Source: Panopea generosa
Taxonomy: Eukaryota; Mollusca; Bivalvia; Adapedonta; Hiatellidae
Direction: 5' to 3'
NCBI GenBank assembly: GCA_029582155.1
Contig: CM055894.1
Coordinates: 30,657,707-30,721,706, forward strand
Length of the DNA: 64,000 nucleotides
The translations under genes were made by a program, and so were the position numbers. The notes beneath the pieces are model-generated. The model worked only from the letters and a program-made list of their open reading frames with translations, had not been told where the DNA came from and did no database searches. Shown in pieces: positions 11,491-23,709 of this stretch. The first letter of the stretch is position 1. Each line of letters opens with the position of its first letter.

Positions 11491-12139
11491 ACGAACAAGT
11501 ACCGTCAGCTGGAACTCACAACCCTTGAATTGACAGTCAGACACGTTATAGACTTAACGTATAACATGAATAAACTCCCAAGGTGTGATTCATTTTACAA
11601 AGGGGGCATTTATTTGGGACCGAGATATCCAAATTTAACCATTTTATAAAGTACATATATTTATGTGGAAAATACCATAAAACACACAGCTGATCTTTAG
11701 ATGTTTCAACCTGACTTGAAATCAATACCTGTATCGATTAAAGACTAGCTTCTAGATTGTTGAAGCGTTTTCCCCCATAAAAAAGAAGGAGTTGACCTGA
11801 TTTTTAATTTCACAAAATTTGATATTATACTACATGTATATAGTATTAGAAAACAAACATGTAGTGCTGTGTTACAAGAGTGCATTTTATTAATACAAAT
11901 TTGGGCTATTTTAAGTATTAATTTCTATTAATTAACATTATTTGATTTGGTAAATATTTAAGTCCATTATCTTAGTAGAACATGATATGCTTCTGTTGTG
12001 TAACTGGCAAACACATCTACACTTTTGTAGAAATTCTGGGTTCGAATCCCAGCAGTTGCGAACAACATGAAAAAAAATGGCTTAGATATGGTGAAAAAAG
12101 AAATGTTTGTTTTATTTTTTAATGAAATTATTCTCTTTT
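11491..12139. other. Non-coding stretch
   Basis: No gene found. At 12,036-12,058 there is a good B-box-like block ('ctgggttcgaatcccagcag') with a short hairpin before it, but no D-arm. It is probably a remnant of a tRNA-derived repeat. Confidence 0.5.
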
Positions 12140-13606
12140 AAAAAAGGCTCACAGGTGAGCTTTTCTGATCGCCTGGTGTCCGTCGTTCGTCGTCTGTTGT
12201 CCGTCGATAACTTTTAGCTTCTAACAACTTCTCCTCTGAAACCACAGGGCCAATTTTGATGAAACTTTACAGAAATGTTCCTTGGGTAACCCTCTACCAA
12301 GTCTGTTCAAGCCATCTTGATTCGTCAAAAAAACATGGCCGCCAGGGGGAGGGGCAAGTTTAATTAGTTAAAACTTAAAAAATATTCTTGTCAGAAACTA
12401 CTGGCTAGATTTTAAAATAATTTCACAGAAATGTTCCTTGGGTGACCCTCTACCAAGTTTGTTCAAGCCATTTTGATTCGTCAGAAAACATGGCGGCCAG
12501 GGGTTCGGGTTAGTTTACTATATAAGCTATAGTAAAAACTTAAAAAATCTTCTCGTCAGAAACTACTGGCTCGATTTTAAAATCATTTCACAGAAATGAT
12601 CCTTGGGTGACCCTCTACCAAGTTTGTTCAAGCCATCTTGATTCGTCAAAAAAACATTGCCGCCAGGGAGTGGGGTTAGTTTACTATATAAGCTATAGTA
12701 AAAACTTAAAAAATCTTCCTGTCAAAAACTACTGGCTCCATTTTTATATAATTTCACAGAAATGTTTCTTGGATGACCCTCTACCAAGTTTGATCAAGCC
12801 ATCTCGGTTCGTCAAAAAACATGGCGACCAAGGGGTGGGATAAGTTTACTATATAAGTTATATTAACAACTTAAAAAAAGTCTTCTTGTCAGAAACTACT
12901 GGCTCCATTTTAAAATAATTTCTCAGAAATGGTCCTTGGGTGGCCCTCTACCAAGTTTGTTCAAGCCATCTTGATTCGTTAAAAAACATGGCCGCCAGGG
13001 GATGGGGCATGTTTAATTAGTAAAAACTTAAAAAATCTTCTTGTCATAAACTACTGGCTCGATTTTAAAATAATTTCACAGAAATGTTCCGTGGAGGAAC
13101 TCCAACCAAGTTTGTTCAAACCGTAGTGGTTCGTCAAAAAACATGGCAGCCAGGGAGTGGGGTTAGTTTACTATATAAGCTAAAGTAAAAATTAAAAAAT
13201 CCTCTTGTCAGAAACCACCCAATCAATTTTAAAATAATTTCACAGAAATGTTCCTTGGGTGACCCTTTACCAAGTTTGTTCAAGCCGTTGTGATTTGTTA
13301 AAAAACATGACACCCACAGTGAGGAGCTAGTTTACTATATAGGCAGCTATAGTAAAAACTTCAAAAGCCTTCTTGTCAGAATCTACTGACCTGATTTCAA
13401 TGTAATTTCACTGACATTTACCACGGGTGAACCTCTACCAAGTTTGAACTCTTCTACACATCTGTTACATCTTCAAAACAAACAAAAATTCTTGCCCATC
13501 TCATTTTTCTGGAATTTTGAGTGTACATGTATTATATAATCTACTTAAGTTGGGTGACTCAATGTCAGTCAGGTGAGCGATATAGGGTCATCTTGGCCCT
13601 CTTGTT
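12140..13606 (+). mobile_element. Tandem-bearing MITE-like element, ~160-bp units
   Basis: Left end 'ggctcacaggtgagcttttc' with 'tccgtcgttcgtcgtctg'; right end 'caggtgagcgatatagggtc' and 'ttggccctcttg'. Between them are about eight units of ~158-168 bp. Landmark 'ctaccaagtttgttcaagcc' (or a variant) falls near 12,293, 12,451, 12,611, 12,779, 12,943, 13,105, 13,264 and 13,434. Each unit also carries 'ttcacagaaatgttccttgg', 'acatggccgccagggg' and 'gtcagaaactactggct'. The ends have inverted 'caggtgagc/gctcacctg' similarity. Non-coding; the end type is common in bivalves. Confidence 0.8.
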
Positions 13607-14390
13607 TTATAATGTTTGCTGCTGCATGGACAAAATGCTACTAATTTTTGCTTACTCTTTCTGACTGCCTTACATTCGAAAAGTATATTTTCAGTGGACT
13701 GCAGGCTATAATCATACATGGTCTATATTTTTTGTCTATTTTGTTTGTCTTGTTTAGTATTACAACCAGATTGTAGAAGTGTCTGGACAATAACTGAAGG
13801 GAACTTATGTCCAGATTGTATATTTCATATATATTTGAATGCCCCAGCTACTAATTTGGGAACTTAAGTAAATGTGTTGATTTATGTATGCAGTCATGCA
13901 CAATGCTGTTGTTTTTTCTTGGTACATGGGAGATAGAAGTTCAAATTACTGCCATGTCCAGAGACTTCTCTTCAATTTTAGTCTAGACCTGTGTCCTAGA
14001 CGTTTCCAACATTTGTACAGAAATATACATTTGGTTAAGTCATATTTAAACATTTAAACTGCAAGAACTCTATTTATGCTTGAATACAGTATGAATGTCT
14101 GGTGTTCAGAATTATACAAATGGTTCCTTCTGTGGCAGAGTTGTCCATAGTGTTATTGTCAAATTGCTTCTCACTGCCGAAGTTGTCGGAACAATCCTCT
14201 CTCCGGTAGTCTAAAAACATTTTGTGAGAAATTTAAGGTTACTTACAGAAGGACGGTGGCTGTACTGAGAATAGTTCCTTTGTCTTCTAGGTCTGTTTTG
14301 AAACCCCAGTAAAAATACATACTGGCTATCTGCACAGTGTAAACTATAGTATAGACATGTATTATGTTTATATAATAAGGCAAGACAAAT
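13607..14390. other. Non-coding stretch
   Basis: No open frame of note and no transposon ends recognised. Confidence 0.5.
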
Positions 14391-14397
14391 ATGCAGC

Positions 14398-14466
14398 CAT
14401 TGCAGACTCGAACTCGGGACCTTTCACTTACAGGACAAGTGCTCTACCGACTGAGCTAACGAGGTA
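14398..14466 (-). repeat. tRNA-like sequence, minus strand (SINE head or tRNA fossil)
   Basis: The minus strand reads 'cctcgttagctcagtcggta' (D-arm like), then a 5-bp stem 'cactt/aagtg' around a 7-base loop whose anticodon position is CCT. The T-arm-like 'gagttcgagt' follows. The T-stem and the acceptor stem do not pair, so it is not a functional tRNA-Arg(CCT). Confidence 0.55.
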
Positions 14467-14507
14467 TTTTGTGACCAGCATCCATTTATGTAGCTTGATT
14501 AAATATG

Positions 14508-14830
14508 ACCGCGGTGGGTCTAGTGGTAGAGCGTCCGCCTCGCATGCGGAAGGTCGTGGGTTCAATCGCCGGCCGGGTCATACCAAAGACTTTAAAAATG
14601 GTATTAGAAGTTTCCTCTCTTGTCGCTCAGCATTTAGAGGAGAGTTCTAGCTCTGGTCAGCCCGGTGTCAGTATAATGTGACTGGGTGGGATATCATACC
14701 ATGTGTTTGCGGCATGATACTCCAGTGTTACAGCGCTTCTAAAGAATACTGTCTCAAGTAGACACCGTCGCGATATGACTGAAAAATTGTTGAAAGCGAC
14801 GCTAAACACCATACAGCAACAACAACAAAA
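14508..14830 (+). mobile_element. tRNA-derived SINE with perfect target duplication
   Basis: The head (14,508-14,580) has a tRNA-like D-arm 'gggtctagtggtagagcg', an anticodon arm 'tccgc-ctcgcat-gcgga' with CGC at the anticodon, and a B-box 'gtgggttcaatc'. The body contains 'cccggtgtcagtataatgtg', a core I recognise from widespread bivalve SINEs. The tail is 'gcgacgctaaacaccataca' followed by caacaacaacaaaa. It is flanked by a perfect 13-bp duplication, 'ttgattaaatatg', at 14,495-14,507 and 14,831-14,843. The intact flanks point to a fairly recent insertion. Confidence 0.92.
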
Positions 14831-14843
14831 TTGATTAAATATG

Positions 14844-15409
14844 GCGTGAATGGACAGCTTCTTTATTATTTGGATATCCTTTCTGCTGTCCATAACTCGG
14901 GAGACGCAAAATAAAAAAAACTTTAAAAGGCTCCTAGAGATGTGCAATATGTCGCACTACCATTTATAATGCTAATAATGTTTGCTTTTGTTTTGCAAAC
15001 CAATGAATTAGAGATATAGTTCCTTGAATAAAGTTTCAATCATATAATAAGTTATTTATTTATGATAAACATAATACATATTAAATATATAATGGAAACA
15101 TCTGCAACATATAATACATGTACTATAAAGTTTATTTAGTATTTGTTTGTTTACTATACTTATAAAATTGAAGTACGACCCCAAGAGAGGCAATGCATTA
15201 GTTCATATTAGTACTTTACTTTCCGTCATTTCTTAACGACGCGCGCTTTTAATGACGTCTTCAAAATGACGTCACAATTACCACGATGACGTCAGACGCA
15301 CACCTTGTACATATTTGGCTTTTTTCAACACGATCCAAGCTTCATTGGCCAAGTTATATGCAAAATGAAACTTAATAACCCCACGTATTTACTCGTGTTT
15401 GTGTTTCAA
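14844..15409. other. Non-coding stretch with a CRE-like cluster
   Basis: AT-rich, no gene seen. Contains the three TGACGTC sites listed separately. Confidence 0.5.
15253..15294. promoter_or_regulatory. Cluster of three CRE-like (TGACGTC) sites
   Basis: TGACGTC at 15,253-15,259 and full palindromic TGACGTCA at 15,267-15,274 and 15,287-15,294. This octamer is the binding site of CREB/ATF bZIP factors. No gene start is visible nearby, so a regulatory role is inference only. Confidence 0.4.
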
Positions 15410-16680
15410 ATAAAATATGATCGACATGTATTTAATATATCAATAAAAGCACTTACGTATCTTGCCTGTAAACTTTAAAGAGCTCTTATAAATCTTTACA
15501 CTGAATGGAACAATGTTACGAATATGTCAATGTTAAGCTTTGTTGCTTGCCGCAACTATGATAAGAGAACCCCCCGTTCTTTGTATACTTATCATAAATG
15601 ACGCAGTCATCACATGTTTTTATGAAGATAGTGATCATGCGAAAATATGCATTTTAAAAGCAGCTATGTGGGTGTTATGTTATGTCCATTTGTTTCAAAT
15701 ATATTGAAAAAAAGGAAATAAGATGGGGTGAGGGGCTAAGAAAGGTCAAGTACTCCTGCTTGTGGTATCCGCCTCTCATATGCAATGATGTTGGTTTGAT
15801 CCAAGGCTTGTTCATGAGAAACACATTGTAAATAAAACTTGACCCTTTGTCGATATTCGTTCAGTTTTCGAAAATATATTTTAAACCCTTAAGTGTCTGG
15901 GTTATGTACTGAAGGACTCACACCACTATTATCGCCCTTGATGAAGGAGGTAAAAATAAAACTTTAGTTCTCTTTTTCTTTTTTTTCAGGGCTGTGTACT
16001 GCCGTGGTTTGCTAGCATGAGTTAAATGGTCAGTATTTTAGAAATCACCACTGAAAATTTGATGCTGATACCAGCTTTCTGGACAATTCTGTGTCATTTC
16101 AGAATTGTTGGTTCGAACCGCATCTAGGGCGAATAGTTGACATATTATTACTCTGGAAATTGATAGGTTTTACAAAAGCATTGAATTTAAAAAATACCAA
16201 CCAGGTCAAGGTATACATTTTTTCCTTTATAATTGCATATCTTGAACCAGTGAAGAATTTGAGCCCAGACACATGCTGCAGAATTTAATTTTTCACTCTG
16301 TTTTGGACATAAATGTTACAATGGAGCCCTATGGGAAATGTAATAGTTGTGTCAGACGTGAAAGGAAAAAATTAAGAGCCACATTATCAAAATATTGTAA
16401 GCGATATTTAGGCTTTCAGAATATGTATGTTAAGATGTTTCATTAAACAATTTGTTAATATGATCATTATTATTGACAAAACCATCAAGTTTATGAAATA
16501 TTTTCACATACAGTATAGAAAACTGTAAATATCTCTTACTATAGTTTGATAATGTTGCTCGGAAATTTATCCGGTGTTTGTTTATCCTTCAGTATATCAT
16601 ACCAAGTTTATTCTGCATACATTTTTTTTGTGTGCCAACGCTTTGAATACTTTTAATAGCAGACTCCGTCCGTCGTAAAG
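15410..16680 (+). repeat. Diverged dispersed repeat, copy M (body before the satellite)
   Basis: Matches copy C at 43,640-45,260 in order: 'gtgtttcaaa..aaatatgatc', 'ccccgttctttgtatacttatcataaatgac', a 'gtgatcatg.gaaaatat' block, 'atgttggttt..tcc', 'ggcttgttc', 'tcgatattcgttcag', and 'gcagactccgtcc' immediately before the array. A shorter inserted segment appears at about 15,900-16,400. No protein is encoded. Confidence 0.7.
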
Positions 16681-19600
16681 TAACAGATATTACTGTTTAT
16701 GTTGATGATGCTACTGTTACTGCTATTTCTGTTAATGTGTTAAAGTTACTACTGTATATATTGACGAAGCTACTGTAACTGCTGTTGTGTTAATGTGCTA
16801 TGATGATGACTGTGTATGTTGATGATGCTACCGTCACTAATGTTTATGTTAATGTGCTACTTTTATGACTGTTTATTTAAATGATGCTACCGTCACTGCT
16901 GTTTCTGACAATGTACTACATTTATGACTGTTTATGTTGATGATGCTACTGTAACTGCTATTTCTGTTTTTTGCTACAGTTGTTATTGTTTCTGTTTATA
17001 TGCGACTGTTACTGCTGTTGCTGTTAATTTGTTACTATTATTACTATTTGTGTTGATGATGCTACCATCACTGCTGTGTCATTCATTATGCTACTGTTAC
17101 ACTTATTTCCGTTGAAGATGCTACCATCACTGCTGTCATTCAATATGACTGTTTATGTTGATCATGTTACAGTTACTACTGTTTATGGGGACGATGATGC
17201 TACCATCACTGCTGTCAATCAATATGACTGTTTTTGTTGATCAGGTCACAGTTTCTACTGTTTATGATGACGATGATGCTACCATCACTGCTGCCATTCA
17301 ATATGACTGTTTATGTTGATCATGTTACAGTTACTATTGTTTATGGGGACGATGATGCTACATCACTGCTGTGTCATTCAAAATGATTGTTTATGTTGAT
17401 CATGTTACAAGTATTACTGTTTATGGGGACAATGATGCTACCAACACTGCTGTGACACTCAATATGACTGTTTATGTTGGTCATGTTACAGTTACTACTG
17501 TTTATGGAGACGATGATGCTACCATCGCTACTATCATTCAATATGACTGTTTATGTTGATCATGTTACAGTTACTACTGTTTATGGGGACGATGATGCTA
17601 CCATCGTTGCTGTCATTCAATATGACTGTTTATGTTGATCATGTTACAGTAACTACTGTTTATGGTGACGATGATGCTACCATCGCTGCTGTCATTCAAT
17701 ATGACTATTTATGTTGATCATGTTACAGTTACTACTGTTGATGGGGACGATGATGCTACCATCTCTGCTGTCATTCAATATGACTGTTTATGTTGATCAT
17801 GTTACAGGTACTACTGTTTATGGGGACGATGATGCTACCATCTCTGCTGTCATTCAATATGACTGTTTATGTTGATCATGTTACAGGTACTACTGTTTAT
17901 GGGGACGATGATGCTACCATCTCTGCTGTCATTCAATATGACTGTTTATGTTGATCATGTTACAGTTATTACTGTTTATGGTGACGATGATGCTACCATC
18001 GTTCCTGTCATTCAGTATGATTGTTAATGTTGATCATGTTAGAGTTACTACTGTTTATGGGGACGATGATGCTACATCACTCTGTGTCATTCAAAATGAT
18101 TGTTTATGTTGATCATGTTACAATTACTACTGTTTATGGTGACGATAATGCTTCTATCACTGCTGTGTCACTCAATATGACTGGTTATGTTGATCATGTT
18201 AGAGATACTACTGTTTATGGGGACGATGATGCTACCATCGCTGCTGTCATTCAATATGACTGTTGTTGTTGATTATGTCACAGTTACTACTTTTGAAGGC
18301 GACGATGATGCTACCATCGCTGCTGTCATTCAATATGACTGTTGTTGTTGATTATGTCACAGTTACTACTTTTGAAGGCGACGATGATGCTACCATCGCT
18401 GCTGTCAATCAATATGACTGTTTATGTTGATTATGTTACAGTTACTGCTGTTTATAGGGTCGATGTTGCTACCAACGCTGCTGTCATTCAATATGACTGT
18501 TTTTGTTGATCATGTCACAGTTACTACTGTTTATGGTGACGATGATGCTACCATCGCTGCTGTCAATCAATATGACTGTTTATGTTGATTATGTTACAGT
18601 TACTGCTGTTTATAGGGTCGATGTTGCTACCAACGCTGCTGTCATTCAATATGACTGTTTTTGTTGATCATGTCACAGTTACTACTGTTTATGGTGACGA
18701 TGATGCTACCATCGCTGCTGTCATTCAATATGACTGTTAATGTTGATCATGTAACAATTATTAACTTTTATGGGGACGATGATGCTACATGACTGCTGTG
18801 TCATTCAAAATGATTGTTTATGTTGATCATGTTACAATCATTACTGTTTATGGTGACGATGGTGCTTCCATCACTGCTGTGTCACTCAATATGACTGTTT
18901 ATGTTGATCATGTTACAGTGACTACTGTTTATGGTGACGATGATGCTACCATCAATGCTGTCATTCAATATGACTGTTTATATTGATCATGTTACAGTTA
19001 CTACTGTTTATGGGGACGATGATGCTCCCGTCGCTGTTATCATTTAATATGATATTGATGTTGATCATGTTACAGTTACTTCTGTTTATGGGAACATTGA
19101 TGCTACCATCGCTGCTGTCATTCAATATGTCTGTTTATGTTGACCATGTTACAATTACTAATGTTGATGGGGACGATGATGGTACCATCACTGCTGTGTC
19201 ACTCAATATGACTGTTTATGTTGATCTTGTTACAGTTACTACTGTTGATGGGGACGATGATGGTACCATCACTGCTGTGTCATTCAATATGACTGTTTAT
19301 GTTGACCATGTTACAGTTACTACTGTCTATGGTGACGATGATGCTACCATCAATGCTGTCATTCAATATGACTGTTTATGTTGATCTTGTTACAGTTACT
19401 ACTGTTGATGGGGACGATGATGGTACCATCACTGCTGTCACTCAATATGTCTGTTTATGTTGATAATGTTACAGTTACTACTGTTTATGGTGACGATGAT
19501 ACTACCATAAATGCTGCTATTCAATATGACTGTTGATGTTGATCATGTTACAGTTACTACTGTTGATGGTGACGATGATGCTACCATCACTGCTGTCACT

Positions 19601-20221
19601 CAATATGACTGTTTATGTTGACCATGTTACAGTTACTACTGTTTATGGGGACGATGATGCTACCATCACTGCTGTCATTTTATATGACTGTTTATGTTGA
19701 TCATGTTACAGTTACTACTGTTCATGGTGACGATGATGCTACCAACAATGCTGTCATTCAATATGACTGTTTATGTTGACCATTTTACAATTACTACTGT
19801 TGATGGGGACGATGATGCTACCATCGCTGCTGTCATTGAATATGACTGTTTATGTTGACCATGTTACAGCTACTTTTTATGGGGAAGATGATGCTACCAT
19901 CGCTGCTGTCATTCAATATGACTGTTTATGTTGACCATGTTATAGTTACTATTATTTATGCGGACGATGATGCTACCATCGCTGCTGTCATTCAATATGA
20001 CTGTTTATGTTGACCATTTTACAATTACTACTGTTGATGGGGACGATGATGCTACCATCGCTGCTGTCATTGAATATGACTGTTTATGTTGACCATGTTA
20101 CAGCTACTTTTTATTGGGAAGATGATGCTACCATCGCTGCTGTCATTCAATATGACTGTTTATGTTGACCATGTTATAGTTACTACTGTTTATGGGGACG
20201 ATGATGCTACCATCATTGCTG

Positions 20222-22217
20222 TCATCTAGTATGACTGTTTATGTTGATCATGTTACAGTAACTAATGTTCATGGGGACGATGATCATTTTATATGACGGT
20301 TTATGTTGATCATGTTACAGTTACTACTGTTCATGGTGACGATGATGCTACCAACAATGCTGTCATTCAATATGACTGTTTATGTTGACCATTTTACAAT
20401 TACTACTGTTGATGGGGACGATGATGCTACCATCGCTGCTGTCATTGAATATGACTGTTTATGTTGACCATGTTACAGCTACTTTTTATGGGGAAGATGA
20501 TGCTACCATCATTGCTGTCATCTAGTATGACTGTTTATGTTGATCATGTTACAGTAACTACTGTTCATGGGGACGATGATGCTACCATCGCTGCTGTCAT
20601 TCAATATGATTGTTTATGTTGACCATGTTACAGTTACTACTGTTTATGGTGACGATGATGCTACCATCAATGCCGTCATTCAATATAACTGTTTATGTTG
20701 ACCATGTTAAAATTTCTACTGTTTTAGGTGACGATGATGCTACCATCAATGCTGTCATTCAGTATGACTGTTTATGTTGACCATGTTACAGTTACTACTG
20801 TTTATGGGAACTATGATGCTACCATCACTGCTGTGTCATTCAATATGACTGTTTATGTTGATCATGTTACAGTTATTACTGTTTATGGGGAGGAGGATGC
20901 TACCATCACTGCTTTGTCATTCAATATGACTGTTTATGTTGATCATGTTACAGTTATTACTGTTTATGGGGACGATGATGCTACCATCACTGCCGTCATT
21001 CAAAATGACTGTTTATGTTGACCATGTTACTGTTACTACTGTTTTTGGTGACGATGATGCTACCATCACTGCTTTGTCATTCAATATGACTGTTTTTGTT
21101 GATCATGTTACAGTAACTACTGTTTATGGGGACGATGATGCTACCATCACTGCTGTCATTCAATATGACTGTTTATGTTGACCATGTTACAGTTACTACT
21201 TTTTATGGTGAAAATGATGCTACCATCACTGCTGTCATTCAATATGACTGTTTATGTTGATCATGTTACATTTACTACTGTTGATGGTGAGGATGACGGT
21301 ACCATCGCTGCTGTGTCATTCAATATGACTGTTTATGTTGACCATGTTACGGTTACTACTGTTTATGGTGACGATGATGGTACCATCACTGCTCTGTCAT
21401 TAAATATGACTGTTTATGTTGATCATGTTACAGTTACTACTGTTGATGGTGAGGATGACGGTACCATCTCTGCTGTGTCATTCAATATGACTGTTTATGT
21501 TGATCATGTTACAGTTATTACTGTTGATGGTGACGATGATGCTACCACCGCTGCTGTCATTCAATATGACTGTTTATGTTGATCATGTTACAGTTATTAC
21601 TGTTTATAGGGGCGATGATGCTACCATCGATGCTGTCATTCAATATGACTGTTTATGTTGACCATGTTACAGTTACTACTGTTTATGTGGACGATGATGG
21701 TACCATCACTGCTGTCAATCAATATGACTGTTTATGTGGACCATGTTACAATTACTACTGCTTATGGGGACGATGATAGTACCATCACTGCTGTCATTCA
21801 ATATGACTGTTTATGTTGATCATGTTAGAGTTAATACTGTTTATCTTGACGATGATGCTACCATCACTGCTGTGTCACTCAATATGACTGTTTATGTTGA
21901 CCATGTTACAGTTACTACGGTTTATGGGGACGATGATGCTACCATCACTGCTGTCATTCAATATGACTGTTTATGTTGACCATGTTACAGTGACTACTGT
22001 TTATGGTGACGATAATGCTACAATCAATGCTTTGTGTCTAAATATGACTGTTTATGTTGATCATGTTACAGTTACTACTGTTTATGGGGACGATGATACT
22101 ACATCACTGCTGTCATTCAAAATGACTGTTTACGTTGACCATTTTACTGTTACTACTGTTTATGGTGACGATGATGCTACCATCGCCGCTGTCATTCAAT
22201 ATGACTGTTTATGTTGA
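20222..22217 (+). repeat. Higher-order repeat within the satellite, copy 1
   Basis: This block is duplicated about 3,488 bp downstream with its individual unit variants in the same order. Examples: the 'tcatctagtatgactg' variant at 20,521 and 24,009; the 'ttttaggtgacgatgat' variant at about 20,724 and 24,212; 'ttgatggtgaggatgacgg' at about 21,280 and 24,768. Past about 21,330 the offset becomes 3,326 bp, a change of 162 bp, which is exactly two 81-bp units. Confidence 0.85.
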
Positions 22218-23709
22218 CCATGTTACAGTTACTACTGTTTATGGTGACGATGATGCTACCATCAATGCTGTCACTCAATATGACTGTTTATGTTGATCAT
22301 GTTACAGTTACTACTGTTTATGGTGACGATGATGCTACCATCGCTGCTGTCATTCAATATGACTGTTTATGTTGATCATGTTACAGTTACTTCTGTTTAT
22401 GGTGACGAAGATGCTACCATCGCTGCTGTCATTCAATATGACTGTTTATGTTGATAATGTTACAGTTACTACTGTTTATGGTGACGATGATACTACCATA
22501 AATGCTGCTATTCAATATGACTGTTTATGTTGATCATGTTACAGTTACTACTGTTGATGGTGACGATGATGCTACCATCACTGCTGTCACTCAATATGAC
22601 TGTTTATATTTACCCTGTTACAGTTAATACTGTTTATGGTGACGATGATGTTAGTATAAATACTGTCATTCAATATTACTGTTTATGTTGATCATGTTAC
22701 AGTTACTACTGTTTATGGGGACGATGATGCTACCATCGCTGCTGTCATTCAATATGATTGTTTATGTTGATCATGTTACAGTTACTACTGTTGATGGGGA
22801 CGATGATGCTACCATCGCTGCTGTCATTCAATATGACTGTTTATGTTGATCATGTTACAGTTACTACTGTTTATGGTGATGATGATGCTACCATCAATGC
22901 TGTCATTCAATATGACTGTTTATGTTGATCATGTTACAGTTACTACTGTTTATGGGGACGATGATGCTACCATCACTGCTGTCATTCAATATGACTGTTT
23001 ATGTTCACCATGTTACAGTTACTACTGTTTATGGGGACGATGATACTAGTATCAAAACTGTCTTTCATTATGACTTTTTATGTTGATCATGTTACAGTTA
23101 CTACTGTTTATAGGGACGATTATTCTACCATCGCTGCTGTCATTCAATATGACTGTTTATGTTGATCATGTAACAGTTACTACTGTTTATGCGGACGATG
23201 ATGCTACCATCGCTGCTGTCATTCAATATGACTGTTTATGTTGACCATGTTACTGTTACTACTGTTGATGGGGACGATGATGCTACCATCGCTGCTGTCA
23301 TTCAATATGACTGTTTATGTTGATCATGTTACAATTACTACTGTTTATGGTGACAATGATGCTACCATCAATGCTGTCATTTTATATGACTGTTTATGTT
23401 GATCATGTTACAGTTACAACTGTTCATGGTGACGATGATGCTACCAACAATGCTGTCATTCAATATGACTGTTTATGTTAACCATTTTACAATTACTACT
23501 GTTGATGGGGACGATGATGCTACCTTCAATGCTGTCATTCAATATGACTGTTTATGTTGATCATGTTACAGTTACTATTATTTATGCGGACGATGATGCT
23601 ACCATCGCTGCTGTCATTCAATATGACTGTTTATGTTGACCATGTTACAGTTACTACTCTTTATGGTGACGATGATGCTACCATCACTGCTGTCATTTTA
23701 TATGACTGT

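Noticed and set aside
12000-12060. tRNA-like gene with a good B-box
   Set aside because: No D-arm or A-box is present; only a short hairpin and the B-box remain.
12140-13606. CRISPR-like regular repeat spacing
   Set aside because: The whole ~160-bp unit is repeated, with no unique spacers; the context is an animal genome and a tandem-bearing transposon.
14398-14466. tRNA-Arg(CCT) gene
   Set aside because: The anticodon stem-loop is good but the T-stem and acceptor stem do not pair; better explained as a SINE head or tRNA fossil.
14508-14580. tRNA-Ala(CGC) gene
   Set aside because: The acceptor stem is mismatched and the sequence continues into a SINE body flanked by target duplications.
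18983-22217. Many 60-135-residue frames with a repeated TVYVDHVTVTTVYGDDD peptide
   Set aside because: They are readings of the satellite; frame is lost at every 79-bp unit and no start, stop or splice signals are conserved.
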